A stretch of DNA of 34,678 bases from Desulfobacteraceae bacterium (GCA_022340405.1 JAJDOA010000093.1:1-34678); one strand, 5' to 3'. Shown: positions 16,088-26,607, counted from the first letter of the stretch. Program-made: numbers and translations. The notes: generated from the sequence alone by a model not told the origin.

Positions 16088-16981
16088 CTACACTCGCTCA
16101 ATTTCGTGGGTGCCGAATAGACCGTGCGGTTTGAACAGCAGGATGATCAACAGGATGATGTAGGGCAGCACGTTGGCGGTGCCGCTCAGGCCCCAGTTTC
16201 CGTCTAGGTATCCGGCGGCAAACTGTTGGATGAGTCCCATGATGATCCCCGCCACCACGGCCCCTCCAACCGAATCCAGTCCCCCCAGGATCACCACCGG
16301 AAAGACGATGATCCCGTAGGCGTGGAGGGTTTCGAAGTTGAGGCCGGTGATGTTGCCGATGATGCCCCCGGCGGCGGCGGCGGAGAGACCGGCCATGGCC
16401 CAGGCCAGGCCGAAGACCCGCGGCACGGATATTCCGATGGACATGGATGCGAACTGGTCGTCGGAAACCGCACGCATGGAAATACCCACGGTGGAGCGGT
16501 TGAAAAACCAGGAAAATGCGCTGATGAGCACCGCTGTGATCAGCACACCCACCAGCTGGGTCCAGGAAATCGACACCCCGGCGAAGTTCAGGGGCGTTTC
16601 CGGCAAAAACGCGGGAAAGGAGTAGTTGTTGGAGCCGAAGGGGGACAGATAGATCAAGCCGTCCAAAATGGACATCAGTCCGATGGTCACCATGATCACC
16701 GAAATGATGGGCTCCCCGATCAGGCGTCGGAGGAAGACGCGCTCCACGCTCATGGCCAGAAAAAAGGTGATCACCATGCTGCACAGGAACGAGATGAAGA
16801 TGGGAATCCCCAAAAACACGGTCAGGGCATAGGTGATGAAGGCGCCGGCGGCGATGATCTGACCGTGGGCGATGTTCAGCACGCGGCTCGACTTGTAGAT
16901 GAGCACGAAACCCAGCGCCGACAGCGCATAGATGGAGCCAACGACGACCCCGCTGACAACGAGTTGGAGAAAATAGGTCAT
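16088..16981 (-). CDS. livH: ABC transporter permease LivH
   Basis: A 297-aa membrane permease partner of LivM. Typical sequences are the N-terminal GVVVGSIYALSALGFVLIYKSSRVLNIAHGQ and the loop MRAVSDDQFASMSIGISVPRVFGLAWAMAGL, followed by VILGGLDSVGGAVVAGIIMG. GGGGAGTG precedes the start. It begins 10 bp after the stop of the acyl-CoA ligase, as expected for one polycistronic message. Confidence 0.93.
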   Translation of the reverse strand: MTYFLQLVVSGVVVGSIYALSALGFVLIYKSSRVLNIAHGQIIAAGAFITYALTVFLGIPIFISFLCSMVITFFLAMSVERVFLRRLIGEPIISVIMVTIGLMSILDGLIYLSPFGSNNYSFPAFLPETPLNFAGVSISWTQLVGVLITAVLISAFSWFFNRSTVGISMRAVSDDQFASMSIGISVPRVFGLAWAMAGLSAAAAGGIIGNITGLNFETLHAYGIIVFPVVILGGLDSVGGAVVAGIIMGLIQQFAAGYLDGNWGLSGTANVLPYIILLIILLFKPHGLFGTHEIERV

Positions 16982-16991
16982 AATGCGGTGT

Positions 16992-18923
16992 TCACTCCCC
17001 TTGCCAATCCATCGTGAAAAAAGGAATTCGGGTTTTCACGGTGGTGGTCTGCCCGTCCTGGTACTGGAAATGGGCTTCCACCTCCTTTTCCGATATCGTT
17101 TCGTCGTAGAGGGCCCGATACATCTCGTCGTATTTTTCCCTGACGAACTTGCGCCGGATTTTCCCGGTCTTGGTCAGTTCCCCGTCGTCCATGTCCAGCA
17201 GCTTGTACAAGACGGCAAAGCGCCGGATCCGGAAGTGGGATTGTTCCACGGTCTGGTTGAACTCGTCGATCTGCTTCCGGATCAGCTCCGCCACCTGGGA
17301 TTTGAGGGAGAGGTCCATGAAGGTGGTGAAGGAAATCCCCCGGTCCTCGGCCCACTTGCCCACGATGATGGGGTCGATGTTGATCAGGGCGGCGACGTAC
17401 TCCTGCTGGTCTCCGAAGATGACCGCCTCCTTGATGTAAGGGCTGAATTTAAGCTTGTTTTCCAGAAACATCGGGCTGAACATGTGGCCGTCCCGGGTGT
17501 GCATGACGTCGGAAACCCGGTCGATGACCACCAGGTGGCCGTCGTCGTCGATGAAGCCGGCGTCGCCCGAGTGCAGCCAGCCGCCTTCCAGCAGCTCGTC
17601 GGTCTTGTCCGGCAGCTTGTAATAGCCGCTGCACACGGAAGGGGAGCGGGACAGAATTTCGCCCCCGTCGCCGATGCGGCACTCGGTTTCGGGCAGCGGT
17701 TTCCCCACGGTATCGGGTTTGATATCGCCGTCCCGGTGCATGTAGGCGATGCCGGTGATTTCGGTCTGGCCGTAGATCTGTTTGAGATTGACGCCCATTG
17801 CCTGGTAGAAGGTGAACAAGTCCGGACCCAGGGCGGCCCCGCCGGTGTAGGCGCGGCGAAGGCGCAGAAAACCGATCTGGTTGATGAGCGGCCGGAAAAC
17901 GAGCTGGGATCCCAGCAACGACTTCAGCCGCAAACCCAAGGGCATTGCCTTTCCGGACATGCGGTACTTGGCGGCTTTTTCGCCCACCTTCATGAAGTAG
18001 TAGTAGAATTTTCGGTTCAGCCAATACGAATCGTCGATTTTCAACCAGATTTGTGAGCGGATCGTCTCGTAGATGCGAGGCGCACCGAACATGAAATGCG
18101 GGCCGATTTCCCGGAGGTCCTCCATACTGGTTTCCACCGACTCGGGAAAGTTGAGGGTGATGCCGGTGGCCATGGCCACGCCGAAGGAGTTCATCTGCTC
18201 TCCGATCCAGGCCATCGGCAGAAAAGACAGATACTCGTCGGTTTCTTCCAGCTTGTCGACCTTGGTGATCTGAACGCCCATGTTGATGTAATTGCGATGG
18301 GTCATCATCGCGCCTTTGGGCAGTCCGGTGGTGCCGGAGGTCAAACAGAGAAAGCAGGCATCGTCAGGCTTTCCGGCGTCTACCATCGCTTCGAAATGAT
18401 CCGCTTTCTCCTCGGCCACCTCCTCGCCGAGGCGGTAGAGCTCACGGATGTCCAGAAACCACTTGTCTTCGGTGTACCCGCGCATGCCTCGTGGATCTTC
18501 GAAAATAACCCGGGAGACGTTGGGCACCCTGTCCCGCACCTCCACGAGTTTGTCCACCTGTTCCTGATCGTCGCAGAACACGAAGCCGACCTCGAGGTAA
18601 TTGAGGATGTCGGCAATTTCGTCGGGAAGGCTCGTTTGGTAGATGCCGGCGGCGATGCCGCCCAGGGACATCGCGCCGATGGCGGTGAAGAGCATCTCCG
18701 GGATGTTGTCGCCGATCAGGGCGACCTTCATCCCCTTTTCGAATCCGATGCGCTCCAGACCGAGGCCGATTTTCCGGACGTTTTCATAGTACTCTTTCCA
18801 GGTAAACGGACACCAGATTCCATAGTCCTTTTCCCGCAGCGCGATCCGGGACCCCGACTGGCGCACCCGCCAGCGGAGAATCTGCGGAATGGTGTACTGC
18901 AGCAGGTGTTCTCTGTCTTCCAT
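16992..18923 (-). CDS. Long-chain-type acyl-CoA synthetase (AMP-forming)
   Basis: A 643-aa adenylate-forming CoA ligase resembling long-chain FadD/FAA proteins. It has an intact ATP loop LTSGTTGLPKG (194-204), YGQTEI, GWLHSGDAGFIDDDGHLVVIDR, and the C-terminal catalytic lysine in LTKTGKIRRKF. It would activate a carboxylic acid to its CoA thioester in the cytoplasm. Its start codon overlaps the livG stop (TAATG), so translation is coupled to the importer ATPase. The position between livG and livH implies that the transported acid is activated directly after uptake (inference). Contrast the divergent ligase at 10697-12217, which lacks canonical motifs. Confidence 0.92.
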   Translation of the reverse strand: MEDREHLLQYTIPQILRWRVRQSGSRIALREKDYGIWCPFTWKEYYENVRKIGLGLERIGFEKGMKVALIGDNIPEMLFTAIGAMSLGGIAAGIYQTSLPDEIADILNYLEVGFVFCDDQEQVDKLVEVRDRVPNVSRVIFEDPRGMRGYTEDKWFLDIRELYRLGEEVAEEKADHFEAMVDAGKPDDACFLCLTSGTTGLPKGAMMTHRNYINMGVQITKVDKLEETDEYLSFLPMAWIGEQMNSFGVAMATGITLNFPESVETSMEDLREIGPHFMFGAPRIYETIRSQIWLKIDDSYWLNRKFYYYFMKVGEKAAKYRMSGKAMPLGLRLKSLLGSQLVFRPLINQIGFLRLRRAYTGGAALGPDLFTFYQAMGVNLKQIYGQTEITGIAYMHRDGDIKPDTVGKPLPETECRIGDGGEILSRSPSVCSGYYKLPDKTDELLEGGWLHSGDAGFIDDDGHLVVIDRVSDVMHTRDGHMFSPMFLENKLKFSPYIKEAVIFGDQQEYVAALINIDPIIVGKWAEDRGISFTTFMDLSLKSQVAELIRKQIDEFNQTVEQSHFRIRRFAVLYKLLDMDDGELTKTGKIRRKFVREKYDEMYRALYDETISEKEVEAHFQYQDGQTTTVKTRIPFFTMDWQGE

Positions 18924-19699
18924 TAGGCTTCGTTCCGTTCCTCTTCGCCGATGTAAGCCTCGATGACCTTGGGGTCGGCGGCAACCGCGTCGGGGCGCCC
19001 GCCGCCAATGAGTTCTCCGAAATCGAACACATAAACACGGTCGGAGATGTCCATCACGACACCCAGGTCGTGCTCCACCAGAACCACGGTGATGTTACGC
19101 TCTTTCTGGATGTCGATGACAAAACGCACCATGTCTTCCTTTTCCTGGATGTTCATCCCGGCCATCGGTTCGTCCAGCAGCAACAACTTGGGCCCCAGGG
19201 TCAGCGCCCGGGCCACTTCCACCCGCTTCTGGATACCGTAGCTGAGGCTGCCCACCGTTTTTTTGCGGTGCGGCTCCAATTCCATGAAATCGATCACGTC
19301 CTCGACATAGCCGCGGTTTTCCGCTTCGAGGCGGGACGTCTTTCCCCAATAAAAAAGGGCGTGAAAAATACTGTATTTCAGGTGGCGGTGACGGGCCAGC
19401 ATGAGGTTGTCCAGCACACTCAGGCCGCTGAAAAGCTCGATGTTCTGGAAGGCCCTGGCGATGCCCAGGCTGGAAATCCGGTGTGGGGAAGCACTGGTGA
19501 GTCGGCGCTCACCGTAAAGGATCTCACCGTGGGTGGGGTGGTAAAAGCCGGAAATACAGTTGAGAAGGCTGGTCTTGCCGGCCCCGTTGGGTCCGATGAT
19601 CGAGGTGATCAGCCCCTCTTCGATGGCAAGGTTCACATGGCTGAGAGCCTGCAAGCCGCCGAAAGAGAGGGTTACGTCGTCCACTTTCAAAGAGTCCAT
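18923..19699 (-). CDS. livG: ABC transporter ATPase LivG
   Basis: A 258-aa ATPase subunit. Walker A is GPNGAGKTSLLNCISG, the signature is LSYGIQKRVEVARAL, Walker B is LLLLDEPMAGMN, and the H-loop region is VVLVEHDLGVVMDISDRVYVFDFG. The family's usual insert between Walker A and the signature, RTFQNIELF-like (ARAFQNIELFSGLSVLDNLMLARH), is present. First gene of the transport operon. The ribosome site is weak (GAAAGAAG). Upstream lie a 16-bp perfect palindrome and a possible sigma-70 promoter. Confidence 0.93.
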   Translation of the reverse strand: MDSLKVDDVTLSFGGLQALSHVNLAIEEGLITSIIGPNGAGKTSLLNCISGFYHPTHGEILYGERRLTSASPHRISSLGIARAFQNIELFSGLSVLDNLMLARHRHLKYSIFHALFYWGKTSRLEAENRGYVEDVIDFMELEPHRKKTVGSLSYGIQKRVEVARALTLGPKLLLLDEPMAGMNIQEKEDMVRFVIDIQKERNITVVLVEHDLGVVMDISDRVYVFDFGELIGGGRPDAVAADPKVIEAYIGEEERNEA

Positions 19700-19756
19700 A
19701 CCGCGCTTCTTTCACCCTCGGGGGTTGCCGGCGACAACGGTGTGTCGGCTAAAACC

Positions 19757-19772
19757 CATTTATCGATAAATG
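19757..19772. promoter_or_regulatory. Perfect 16-bp palindrome, candidate operator for the liv operon
   Basis: CATTTATCGATAAATG reads identically on both strands. It lies 57 bp upstream of the livG start in an otherwise non-coding 251-bp AT-rich gap. Its size and position fit a dimeric repressor site, for example of a TetR- or GntR-type regulator. No gene for such a regulator is in the window; the adjacent LuxR-type regulator would be expected to use a different kind of site. Confidence 0.45.
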
Positions 19773-19810
19773 TCTTTCACAATTAATGAATCTGATTTAT
19801 TTGCGAGCGA

Positions 19811-19839
19811 TGTATACCCTATTTCCAATATTTCCACAA
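19811..19839 (-). promoter_or_regulatory. Possible sigma-70 promoter for livG
   Basis: On the minus strand TTGTGG (19839-19834), a 17-bp spacer and TATACA (19816-19811) lie upstream of the palindrome and livG. The -35 match is poor, the -10 better. The palindrome would then sit about 40 bp downstream of the -10, a position where a bound repressor could block elongation. Confidence 0.3.
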
Positions 19840-19933
19840 GCCTGAGCATCGTTTCAGGGCATGTTCCGTCGAAAATATCTACCCTTTATGAAATGCCGAG
19901 CCGAGCATGTCAAGTGGATAAAAGAGTGGTATA

Positions 19934-19954
19934 ATAGTGGCTAACACCCACTAT
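19934..19954 (-). terminator. Weak hairpin at the end of the LuxR-type regulator gene
   Basis: ATAGTGG and CCACTAT form a perfect 7-bp stem with a 7-nt loop, overlapping the regulator's stop codon at 19951. On the minus strand it is followed by a moderately T-rich stretch (ATACCACTCTTTT), so it may partly end the regulator transcript before the liv operon. Confidence 0.35.
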
Positions 19955-21501
19955 TTATTGAAAGTGGTGAGGTAAGAGCGAAGGTTGATTTTGCGGCCCT
20001 TGATTCCGAGCTTTTTCCGCATGTGGTACCGATGGTACATGACCGTGTTCTTCGAAACGCAGAGCAGATCCGCAATCTCCTTGTTGGTCCTGCCCTCCTT
20101 GACGAGGCCGGCAACCCGGATTTCCATCGGCGTCAAGTTCGCTTCGGGCGAGGAAAGGCGGGAGGAAAAAGGCGAGACGATGTTGTCCAGGTTGGCTTCC
20201 AGCGTGTGCACCAGGGCCTCCTGGGAGGGGGAAAGACGGCTTCGTTTCAAGCGCTCCAGATAGGGGGAGATGAGCTTTCCGACATTGGAGAGCACCCGCT
20301 CCTCCAGTTCCCGCCGGTCCTGCTCCCGCTGCTGGAGAAGCACCTTCAAGGCAGTATTGACCTCAGCCAGGTGGCGTGACTGCGCCTCCCGGATTTTCTC
20401 CTGGCTGCGCAGCCGGCTCTCGATCCGCTTGCGGTCCTCGACTTCCTGTTCGAGCTGGAGGTGACTTTTTTTCAGTTCGGCCGTCCGTTCGGCGACGAGC
20501 ACCTCCAGACCATCCCGGTAACGGGCCAGCTCCTTCTGCGTCCGCTTCTGATCGCTGATGTCCCGCAGAATGACGATGTTTCCGGCCACCACGCCCCCCA
20601 GGTCCAGGTAGAGCGTGGAGCTGATTTGAATGTCCAGCACCCTTCCGTCCTTGGTGAGGCGCCGGGTCTCGAACAGCTGAATGGTGTTGCCGCCGAGCAT
20701 GCTTTCGATGGCGGCCTGGGTTTCCTCCCAGTTTTCCGGCGGCACGAAGTCGATCCGCCTGCCCAGCAGCTCCTCGCGGGACCATCCGAAAGTCCGTTCG
20801 AAGGCCGGGTTCACGTATTCCGCCATGCCCGCCATATTGTACACCACGATCGGGTCCGGAGACGATTCGAGTAGGCTGCGGTAGCGGTTTTCACTTTCCC
20901 GCAGCACGGCCTCGGCCCGCTCCCTTTCGGCCAACTGCCGCCGGACATCCGCGTACAGTCGGGCTTTTTCCAACGCAACCAGCGCAAGATCGGCGAACCG
21001 GTTCAGGAGGAAAACGTCCTCCTGGCCGAAGGGAGGCCCTTCTTCCACGCGGGCCAGCCCGATCGCGCCTTGCATCCCCCGTGCCGAGCGCAGCGGGATG
21101 CCCACCACCGAATGGAGCCGGTCCAGGGCCGGATCCTTCAGCCGCCAGGGCCAGGAACTGTACTCGTTCACAACGATGGGGGCCTCGGTCTCCCAAACCC
21201 GGCCGCCGATCCCCTCCCCGATATGCACACACCGGCCGAGCTGCCCGCGGAAAAACCCCATCCCCACCCGCATCTGCATTTCGGCCTCCCCGGGTTCCAA
21301 CAGATAGATGAACCCGTGCTGGGTGCCGGTCAGAGAGGTGGCTCTTTCCAGGATTGCTTCCAGCAACTCCTTCTTGTCCAGCTTGTCGATCAATCCCAGC
21401 GTGGTTTCGTGCAGGGCCGACAAATACTCGTTTTGTCGGCGCAGCTGTGCGTCTTTGGGGAGGGGCCTTTTAGGCCGGTGGGTGTTGTGGGTCGTATCCA
21501 T
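19951..21501 (-). CDS. GAF-PAS-LuxR one-component transcriptional regulator
   Basis: A 516-aa predicted cytoplasmic regulator. A GAF domain spans about 35-185 (LLEAILERATSLTGTQHGFIYLLE; VVGIPLRSARGMQGAIGLAR) and a PAS domain about 208-325 (YRSLLESSPDPIVVYN; FGWSREELLGRR; GNIVILRDISD). A long charged coiled-coil lies at about 330-400, and a C-terminal LuxR/NarL helix-turn-helix at about 448-510 (LTPMEIRVAGLVKEGRTNKEIADLL). There is no kinase or receiver domain, so ligand sensing likely controls DNA binding directly. No strong ribosome site is seen before ATG 21501. It lies upstream of the liv operon on the same strand and could control it (inference). Confidence 0.87.
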   Translation of the reverse strand: MDTTHNTHRPKRPLPKDAQLRRQNEYLSALHETTLGLIDKLDKKELLEAILERATSLTGTQHGFIYLLEPGEAEMQMRVGMGFFRGQLGRCVHIGEGIGGRVWETEAPIVVNEYSSWPWRLKDPALDRLHSVVGIPLRSARGMQGAIGLARVEEGPPFGQEDVFLLNRFADLALVALEKARLYADVRRQLAERERAEAVLRESENRYRSLLESSPDPIVVYNMAGMAEYVNPAFERTFGWSREELLGRRIDFVPPENWEETQAAIESMLGGNTIQLFETRRLTKDGRVLDIQISSTLYLDLGGVVAGNIVILRDISDQKRTQKELARYRDGLEVLVAERTAELKKSHLQLEQEVEDRKRIESRLRSQEKIREAQSRHLAEVNTALKVLLQQREQDRRELEERVLSNVGKLISPYLERLKRSRLSPSQEALVHTLEANLDNIVSPFSSRLSSPEANLTPMEIRVAGLVKEGRTNKEIADLLCVSKNTVMYHRYHMRKKLGIKGRKINLRSYLTTFNK

Positions 21502-21535
21502 GGTCGGAGCGCTTGATGTCTCAACCGATGACCGG

Positions 21536-22240
21536 TCAGGCCAACAGCGGTCCCTGCTGTTCCGGGTGGGTGGGAGAAAACGGTGCCGGGTGATGCCCGA
21601 CGGCGTTTTGCACGGTCTGGACGATCTGCTCCGGATCGTCCAGGACCTGGAAAATATCCATGTCCTCCTCTGAAATGCGCCGATCGGCGAGCAGGCGGTC
21701 GCGGATCCAGTCCAGCAGGCCCTGCCAGAAGGAGGTGCCCACCAGGATAATGGGAAACGGTTTGATGCGGCGGGTCTGTGTGAGTGTGATGACCTCGAAC
21801 AGCTCGTCCATCGTGCCGAACCCTCCGGGCATGGCGATGTAGGCCATGGCGTATTTGAGGAACATCACCTTGCGGATGAAGAAATACTTGAACTCGAGCC
21901 GGACGTTGGCGTACGGGTTGGGAATCTGCTCGTGCGGGAGTTGGATGTTGAGGCCGACGGATGTGCCGTTTTCGTCGGCGGCGCCACGGTTGGCCGCCTC
22001 CATCACGCCGCCCCCGCCGCCGGTGATCACAGCGAATCCGCTCCGGGCGAACAGCGCGGCAATGCGTTCGGTGAGCTGGTAGATCGGATCCTCCGTCCCG
22101 ATCCGGGCGGTGCCGAAAATGCTCACCGCCTTTCCGATATCGTGAAGGTTTTCGACGCCCTCCACAAATTCCCCCATGATCTTGAACAGCCGCCAGGACT
22201 CGCCGAGCTTCAGGTCGTCGATGAGGAACTGCTTTTCCAT
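21536..22240 (-). CDS. LOG family protein (TIGR00730-like)
   Basis: A 234-aa Rossmann-like protein of the lysine-decarboxylase-like/LOG family. Key motifs are VITGGGGGVMEAANRGA and the diagnostic MPGGFGTMDELFE. Relatives hydrolyse nucleoside 5'-monophosphates (cytokinin-activating in plants); despite old names they are not lysine decarboxylases. It has an N-terminal extension of about 35 residues before the fold. An AGAGGC ribosome site precedes ATG 22240. It is divergent from ptsH (148-bp gap) and 34 bp upstream of the LuxR-type regulator, with which it may be co-transcribed. Confidence 0.87.
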   Translation of the reverse strand: MEKQFLIDDLKLGESWRLFKIMGEFVEGVENLHDIGKAVSIFGTARIGTEDPIYQLTERIAALFARSGFAVITGGGGGVMEAANRGAADENGTSVGLNIQLPHEQIPNPYANVRLEFKYFFIRKVMFLKYAMAYIAMPGGFGTMDELFEVITLTQTRRIKPFPIILVGTSFWQGLLDWIRDRLLADRRISEEDMDIFQVLDDPEQIVQTVQNAVGHHPAPFSPTHPEQQGPLLA

Positions 22241-22324
22241 ATAGCCTCTTTTTCTTTAGATTCAAAATAGTTACATTGTACCATTCCGTTACCAGGTATT
22301 GGTTCGGCTGTCAACGATTGCGCG

Positions 22325-22372
22325 TTGACAAACCCCAACCGCCTTGATAGTCGGAAATGTTTTGCTTATAGT
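22325..22372 (+). promoter_or_regulatory. Candidate promoter elements for ptsH-ptsI
   Basis: Two candidate -35 boxes are visible: TTGACA at 22325-22330, with a poor -10 17 bp on, and TTGATA at 22344-22349, with a good TATAGT 17 bp on (22367-22372). The second pair matches consensus better but would start transcription only about 10 nt before ATG 22389, leaving the GGAAGG ribosome site outside the message. The choice cannot be settled from sequence. Confidence 0.35.
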
Positions 22373-22388
22373 GGAAGGGTATTCCGAT

Positions 22389-22673
22389 ATGGTGAAGGCT
22401 TCGAGCACGGAGACCTCCAAAGAAGCGACGATCGCCAACGAATTGGGACTGCACGCCCGTTCGGCGTCTCAAGTGGCGCGTCTGGCCGCCAAGGCCCGCT
22501 CCAACGTGTGGCTTTGCAAGGGGGACCACAAAGCCGACGCGACCAGCATCATGGATGTTCTGACCCTGGAATGCCCGAAGGGAACGAAGCTGGTCGTCCT
22601 CATCGAAGACCCAGAAGACAACGAAATCCTCCAACAGATCGTCACCCTCATCGAAAGTGGATTCGGAGAATAG
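22389..22673 (+). CDS. ptsH: HPr-like phosphocarrier protein
   Basis: A 94-aa HPr-domain protein. The phosphorylatable histidine is His22 in GLHARSA, and the regulatory serine region is present as Ser53 in DATSIMDVL. It has a slightly longer N-terminus than classical HPr (about 85-90 aa). ATG 22389 follows GGAAGGG; the frame also opens at a TTG at 22344, but that is less likely. It is followed after 6 bp by enzyme I. No EII genes are in the window, so phosphate flow may serve a regulatory (Ntr-type) or distant sugar PTS. Confidence 0.88.
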   Translation: MVKASSTETSKEATIANELGLHARSASQVARLAAKARSNVWLCKGDHKADATSIMDVLTLECPKGTKLVVLIEDPEDNEILQQIVTLIESGFGE

Positions 22674-22679
22674 CAGCCC

Positions 22680-24473
22680 ATGAGCGAAGCGCTGCAAAAG
22701 GAAGAAACACGACTGCCGGGAATCGATGCATCGCCGGGAATCTGCATCGGCAAGGCCTACTTGCTCGACAACGAGGGCGTGAACATCGTCGAGCGCTACC
22801 CCGTTGCCAAAGGCCAGCTGAAGAACGAGCAAAACCGATTTAAGGCCGCCGTCAAGCGCGCTGAAAAGGAGCTGCAGCGCGTCATCCAGAACACGCCCGA
22901 GTACTTGCGCCAGAATACCGCCATTTTGGAGGCGCACCTGGTTCTGCTCAAGGACAAGATGCTCTACGGCAAAACCCTGGAGGCCATCGAGAAAGAAGGC
23001 ATCAATGCGGAGTGGGCCCTGAAGATGGTGGTGACCCAAGCGCGCAATATGTTCGCCAGCATGGAGGACGCTTATTTCCGGGAGCGCGTGTCGGATATCA
23101 TCCACGTTTCCGACCGGATCCTGCAAAACCTGATGGGATCCAAACCCGTGGACATCGGCGCCATCGATAAACGAGTGATCCTCGTGGCCAGGGACCTGTC
23201 TCCGGCGGAGACCAGCCAGATCCACCTGGAACGGGTCAAGGGGTTTGTCACCGACCTGGGGGGCAAGGCATCCCACACGAGCATCATCGCACGAACCCTG
23301 GAGATTCCGGCCGTGCAGGGCGTGGGAGACGCCACCCGGAAAATCTGCACCGACGACCTGATCATCGTCGACGGCATCGAAGGGGTGGTTATCCTCCACC
23401 CGGAAGAGTCCACACTCGTGGAGTACAGCGAGCGGGAGGTGGAATTCGCACGGAGAAAGGCAACGCTCGCCCGGCTCAGCCATCGCCCGGCCCGGACCCG
23501 GGACGGTATCGACATCAAGGTCATGGGCAACATCGAGCTGCCCGAGGAGGTGGTCTCGGTGCTCGACCACGGCGGCGACGGCATCGGACTGTACCGCACC
23601 GAATTTCAATACCTCAGCCGGCCCTTCTTTCCCACCGAGGAGGAACTGTTCGACCGCTACTGTGATGTGGTGGAGGTCATGGCCGGACTGCCCGTGACCA
23701 TCCGGACGCTGGACATCAACGGAGACAAGGCCTTGGCCAACGGCGGCGTGCCGGGAGCCGGGGAGGTCAACCCGGCGCTCGGCCTGCGGGGAATTCGCTA
23801 CTGCCTGAAAAAGACCGAGGTGTTCCGAACCCAGCTGCGGGCCATCCTGCGTGCGGCCGCCTTCGGACCCATCCGGGTGCTGTTTCCGATGATCGCGACG
23901 TTGGAGGAGGTCGTCGAGGCCAAACGATGTCTGCGCGAGGCTGCGGAGTCGCTGGAAAAGGAAGGCACGGAACACGGAGCGGACGTCTCGGTGGGAGTCA
24001 TGATCGAGGTTCCGTCGGCTGTGATCACGGCGGAAGCGCTGGCCGAACGGGTCGATTTTTTCAGCATCGGCACCAACGATCTCATCCAGTACAGTCTCGC
24101 CATCGATCGCGGCAACCGGGAGGTCATGCACCTGTTTCAACCGTTGGACCCCGCCATATTGCGGCTGCTGAAAATCACGGCCGACGCGGCGAAGGCCGGG
24201 GGCATACCCCTGTACATGTGCGGGGAGATGGCCTCTTACCCCATTCACCTTCCCGTCCTGATAGGTCTCGGCATTCAGGAGCTGAGCATGAACCCCCAGG
24301 CCATTCCCGCCGTGAAGAACACGCTTCGCGCACTGGACACCCGGCAAAGCCGGGATTTCCTGGAGGAGCTGCTGAAACAGCGCTCGGCCAACGCCGCCTA
24401 CGGCCTGCTGGCGGAAGCTTATGGAAAACTGGTGGAAGAAAGATCCTTCCCTACGGAAGAAGAAATCGGATGA
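22680..24473 (+). CDS. ptsI: Phosphoenolpyruvate-protein phosphotransferase (enzyme I)
   Basis: A 597-aa enzyme I that transfers phosphate from PEP to HPr. It has the N-terminal HPr-binding/swivel domain with active His199 in [12 protein letters not shown], then the PEP-binding TIM barrel with [48 protein letters not shown] and the catalytic Cys in MCGEMAS. The length is normal for the family; no GAF domain is fused, so it is not the PtsP type. It follows ptsH by 6 bp, and its stop overlaps the smpB start (ATGA). Confidence 0.94.
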   Translation: MSEALQKEETRLPGIDASPGICIGKAYLLDNEGVNIVERYPVAKGQLKNEQNRFKAAVKRAEKELQRVIQNTPEYLRQNTAILEAHLVLLKDKMLYGKTLEAIEKEGINAEWALKMVVTQARNMFASMEDAYFRERVSDIIHVSDRILQNLMGSKPVDIGAIDKRVILVARDLSPAETSQIHLERVKGFVTDLGGKASHTSIIARTLEIPAVQGVGDATRKICTDDLIIVDGIEGVVILHPEESTLVEYSEREVEFARRKATLARLSHRPARTRDGIDIKVMGNIELPEEVVSVLDHGGDGIGLYRTEFQYLSRPFFPTEEELFDRYCDVVEVMAGLPVTIRTLDINGDKALANGGVPGAGEVNPALGLRGIRYCLKKTEVFRTQLRAILRAAAFGPIRVLFPMIATLEEVVEAKRCLREAAESLEKEGTEHGADVSVGVMIEVPSAVITAEALAERVDFFSIGTNDLIQYSLAIDRGNREVMHLFQPLDPAILRLLKITADAAKAGGIPLYMCGEMASYPIHLPVLIGLGIQELSMNPQAIPAVKNTLRALDTRQSRDFLEELLKQRSANAAYGLLAEAYGKLVEERSFPTEEEIG

Positions 24474-24934
24474 GCTCCGGGCACGTCAAAATAGTTGCGG
24501 AAAACAGAAAGGCCCGCCACGAATACTTCATCGAAGATACCTTCGAAGCGGGGATGGTATTGCTGGGCACCGAGGTCAAATCCCTGAGAAACGGCCGTGC
24601 CAATCTCAAAGACGCCTATGCCCGGATACGCAATGGAGAAGTCTACGTCTACCAGATGCATATCGGCCCGTACACCCACGCCTACTACGACAACCACGAT
24701 CCGCTGCGCAGGAGAAAGCTGCTGCTGCACCGGCGTGAGATCAACAAACTCTACGGCAAGGTCAACGAGCAGGGATACGCTCTCATTCCCCTGCAGCTGT
24801 ACTTCCGGGACGGGAAAGCCAAATTGAAGCTCGCGTTGGCCAGGGGAAAGAAAAAATACGACAAAAGGGAGGCCATCCGCCGCCGGGACGAAAAGCGCGA
24901 GCTGGACCGGGCAAGGAAGCGCTACGGGGCGTGA
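24470..24934 (+). CDS. smpB: SsrA-binding protein SmpB
   Basis: A 154-aa tmRNA-binding protein required for trans-translation rescue of stalled ribosomes. Typical segments are [26 protein letters not shown], a central HxGPY-like motif ([30 protein letters not shown]), and the basic C-terminal tail [23 protein letters not shown]. The start is fixed by the ATGA overlap with ptsI, although the frame is open far upstream. The tmRNA gene itself is not seen in the window. Confidence 0.95.
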   Translation: MSSGHVKIVAENRKARHEYFIEDTFEAGMVLLGTEVKSLRNGRANLKDAYARIRNGEVYVYQMHIGPYTHAYYDNHDPLRRRKLLLHRREINKLYGKVNEQGYALIPLQLYFRDGKAKLKLALARGKKKYDKREAIRRRDEKRELDRARKRYGA

Positions 24935-24946
24935 AAAGACAAGAAG

Positions 24947-24970
24947 ATGAGAAGGTGAGAAGATTGGAAG
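24947..24970 (+). repeat. 8-bp tandem repeat, three units
   Basis: Units ATGAGAAG, GTGAGAAG and ATTGGAAG lie between smpB and ahcY and continue into GGAC. The same units occur five times on the opposite strand at 197-236, flanked by the same GAC. Confidence 0.6.
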
Positions 24971-24994
24971 GACAACGAACAACGGACAAAAAGC

Positions 24995-25023
24995 CATCCG
25001 TGGAATCCGTGAAATCCGCGGCA
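24995..25023 (+). repeat. ATCCGTGGAATCCGTG-type dispersed repeat
   Basis: This 29-bp stretch matches 33349-33377 at about 23 positions (shared start CATCCGTGGAATC). Both copies lie in short intergenic gaps just ahead of a gene (ahcY and aroH). Neither shows a clear hairpin. Confidence 0.45.
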
Positions 25024-25055
25024 GAGAAAACACCGCCGCTCACAAAGGAGACGCT

Positions 25056-26468
<1,413 letters not shown>

Positions 26469-26490
26469 CGGGCAGGCTTCAAAAGATGGG

Positions 26491-26607
26491 GTTGCCGGAA
26501 TTCCGTCCCGTGGATGGCATCCTGTCCGTGTGAACCGTAGGGGAGGGGTTTGTCCCCTCCCGTTGCGGCGATGCGATCCTTCCACACAGGCGGGGATGAA
26601 TCCCGCC
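26491..26607. repeat. Composite GC-hairpin repeat between convergent genes
   Basis: This lies in the 213-bp gap between the convergent ahcY and sucrose synthase genes. It contains CCGGAATTCCGTCC, the strong perfect hairpin GGGAGGGG-tttgt-CCCCTCCC (26541-26561) and GGCGGG-gatgaat-CCCGCC (26589-26607). It is related to the copies at 4924, 9805 and 10447. The hairpins could help end both transcripts, but no U-tract is present. Confidence 0.6.

Noticed and set aside
22311..24347. Long minus-strand frame of 678 codons opposite ptsH-ptsI
   Set aside because: Antisense shadow; the plus strand encodes well-conserved enzyme I.
23927..24469. Open frame extending smpB upstream to 335 codons
   Set aside because: It overlaps ptsI in another frame with no homology; SmpB begins at the ATGA overlap.
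24935..25055. Possible SAH riboswitch upstream of ahcY
   Set aside because: The leader is short and made of repeats; I could not find the conserved core of the SAH aptamer.
26541..26561. Intrinsic terminator between ahcY and sucrose synthase
   Set aside because: The stem is strong but lacks a U-tract on either strand and belongs to a dispersed repeat family.
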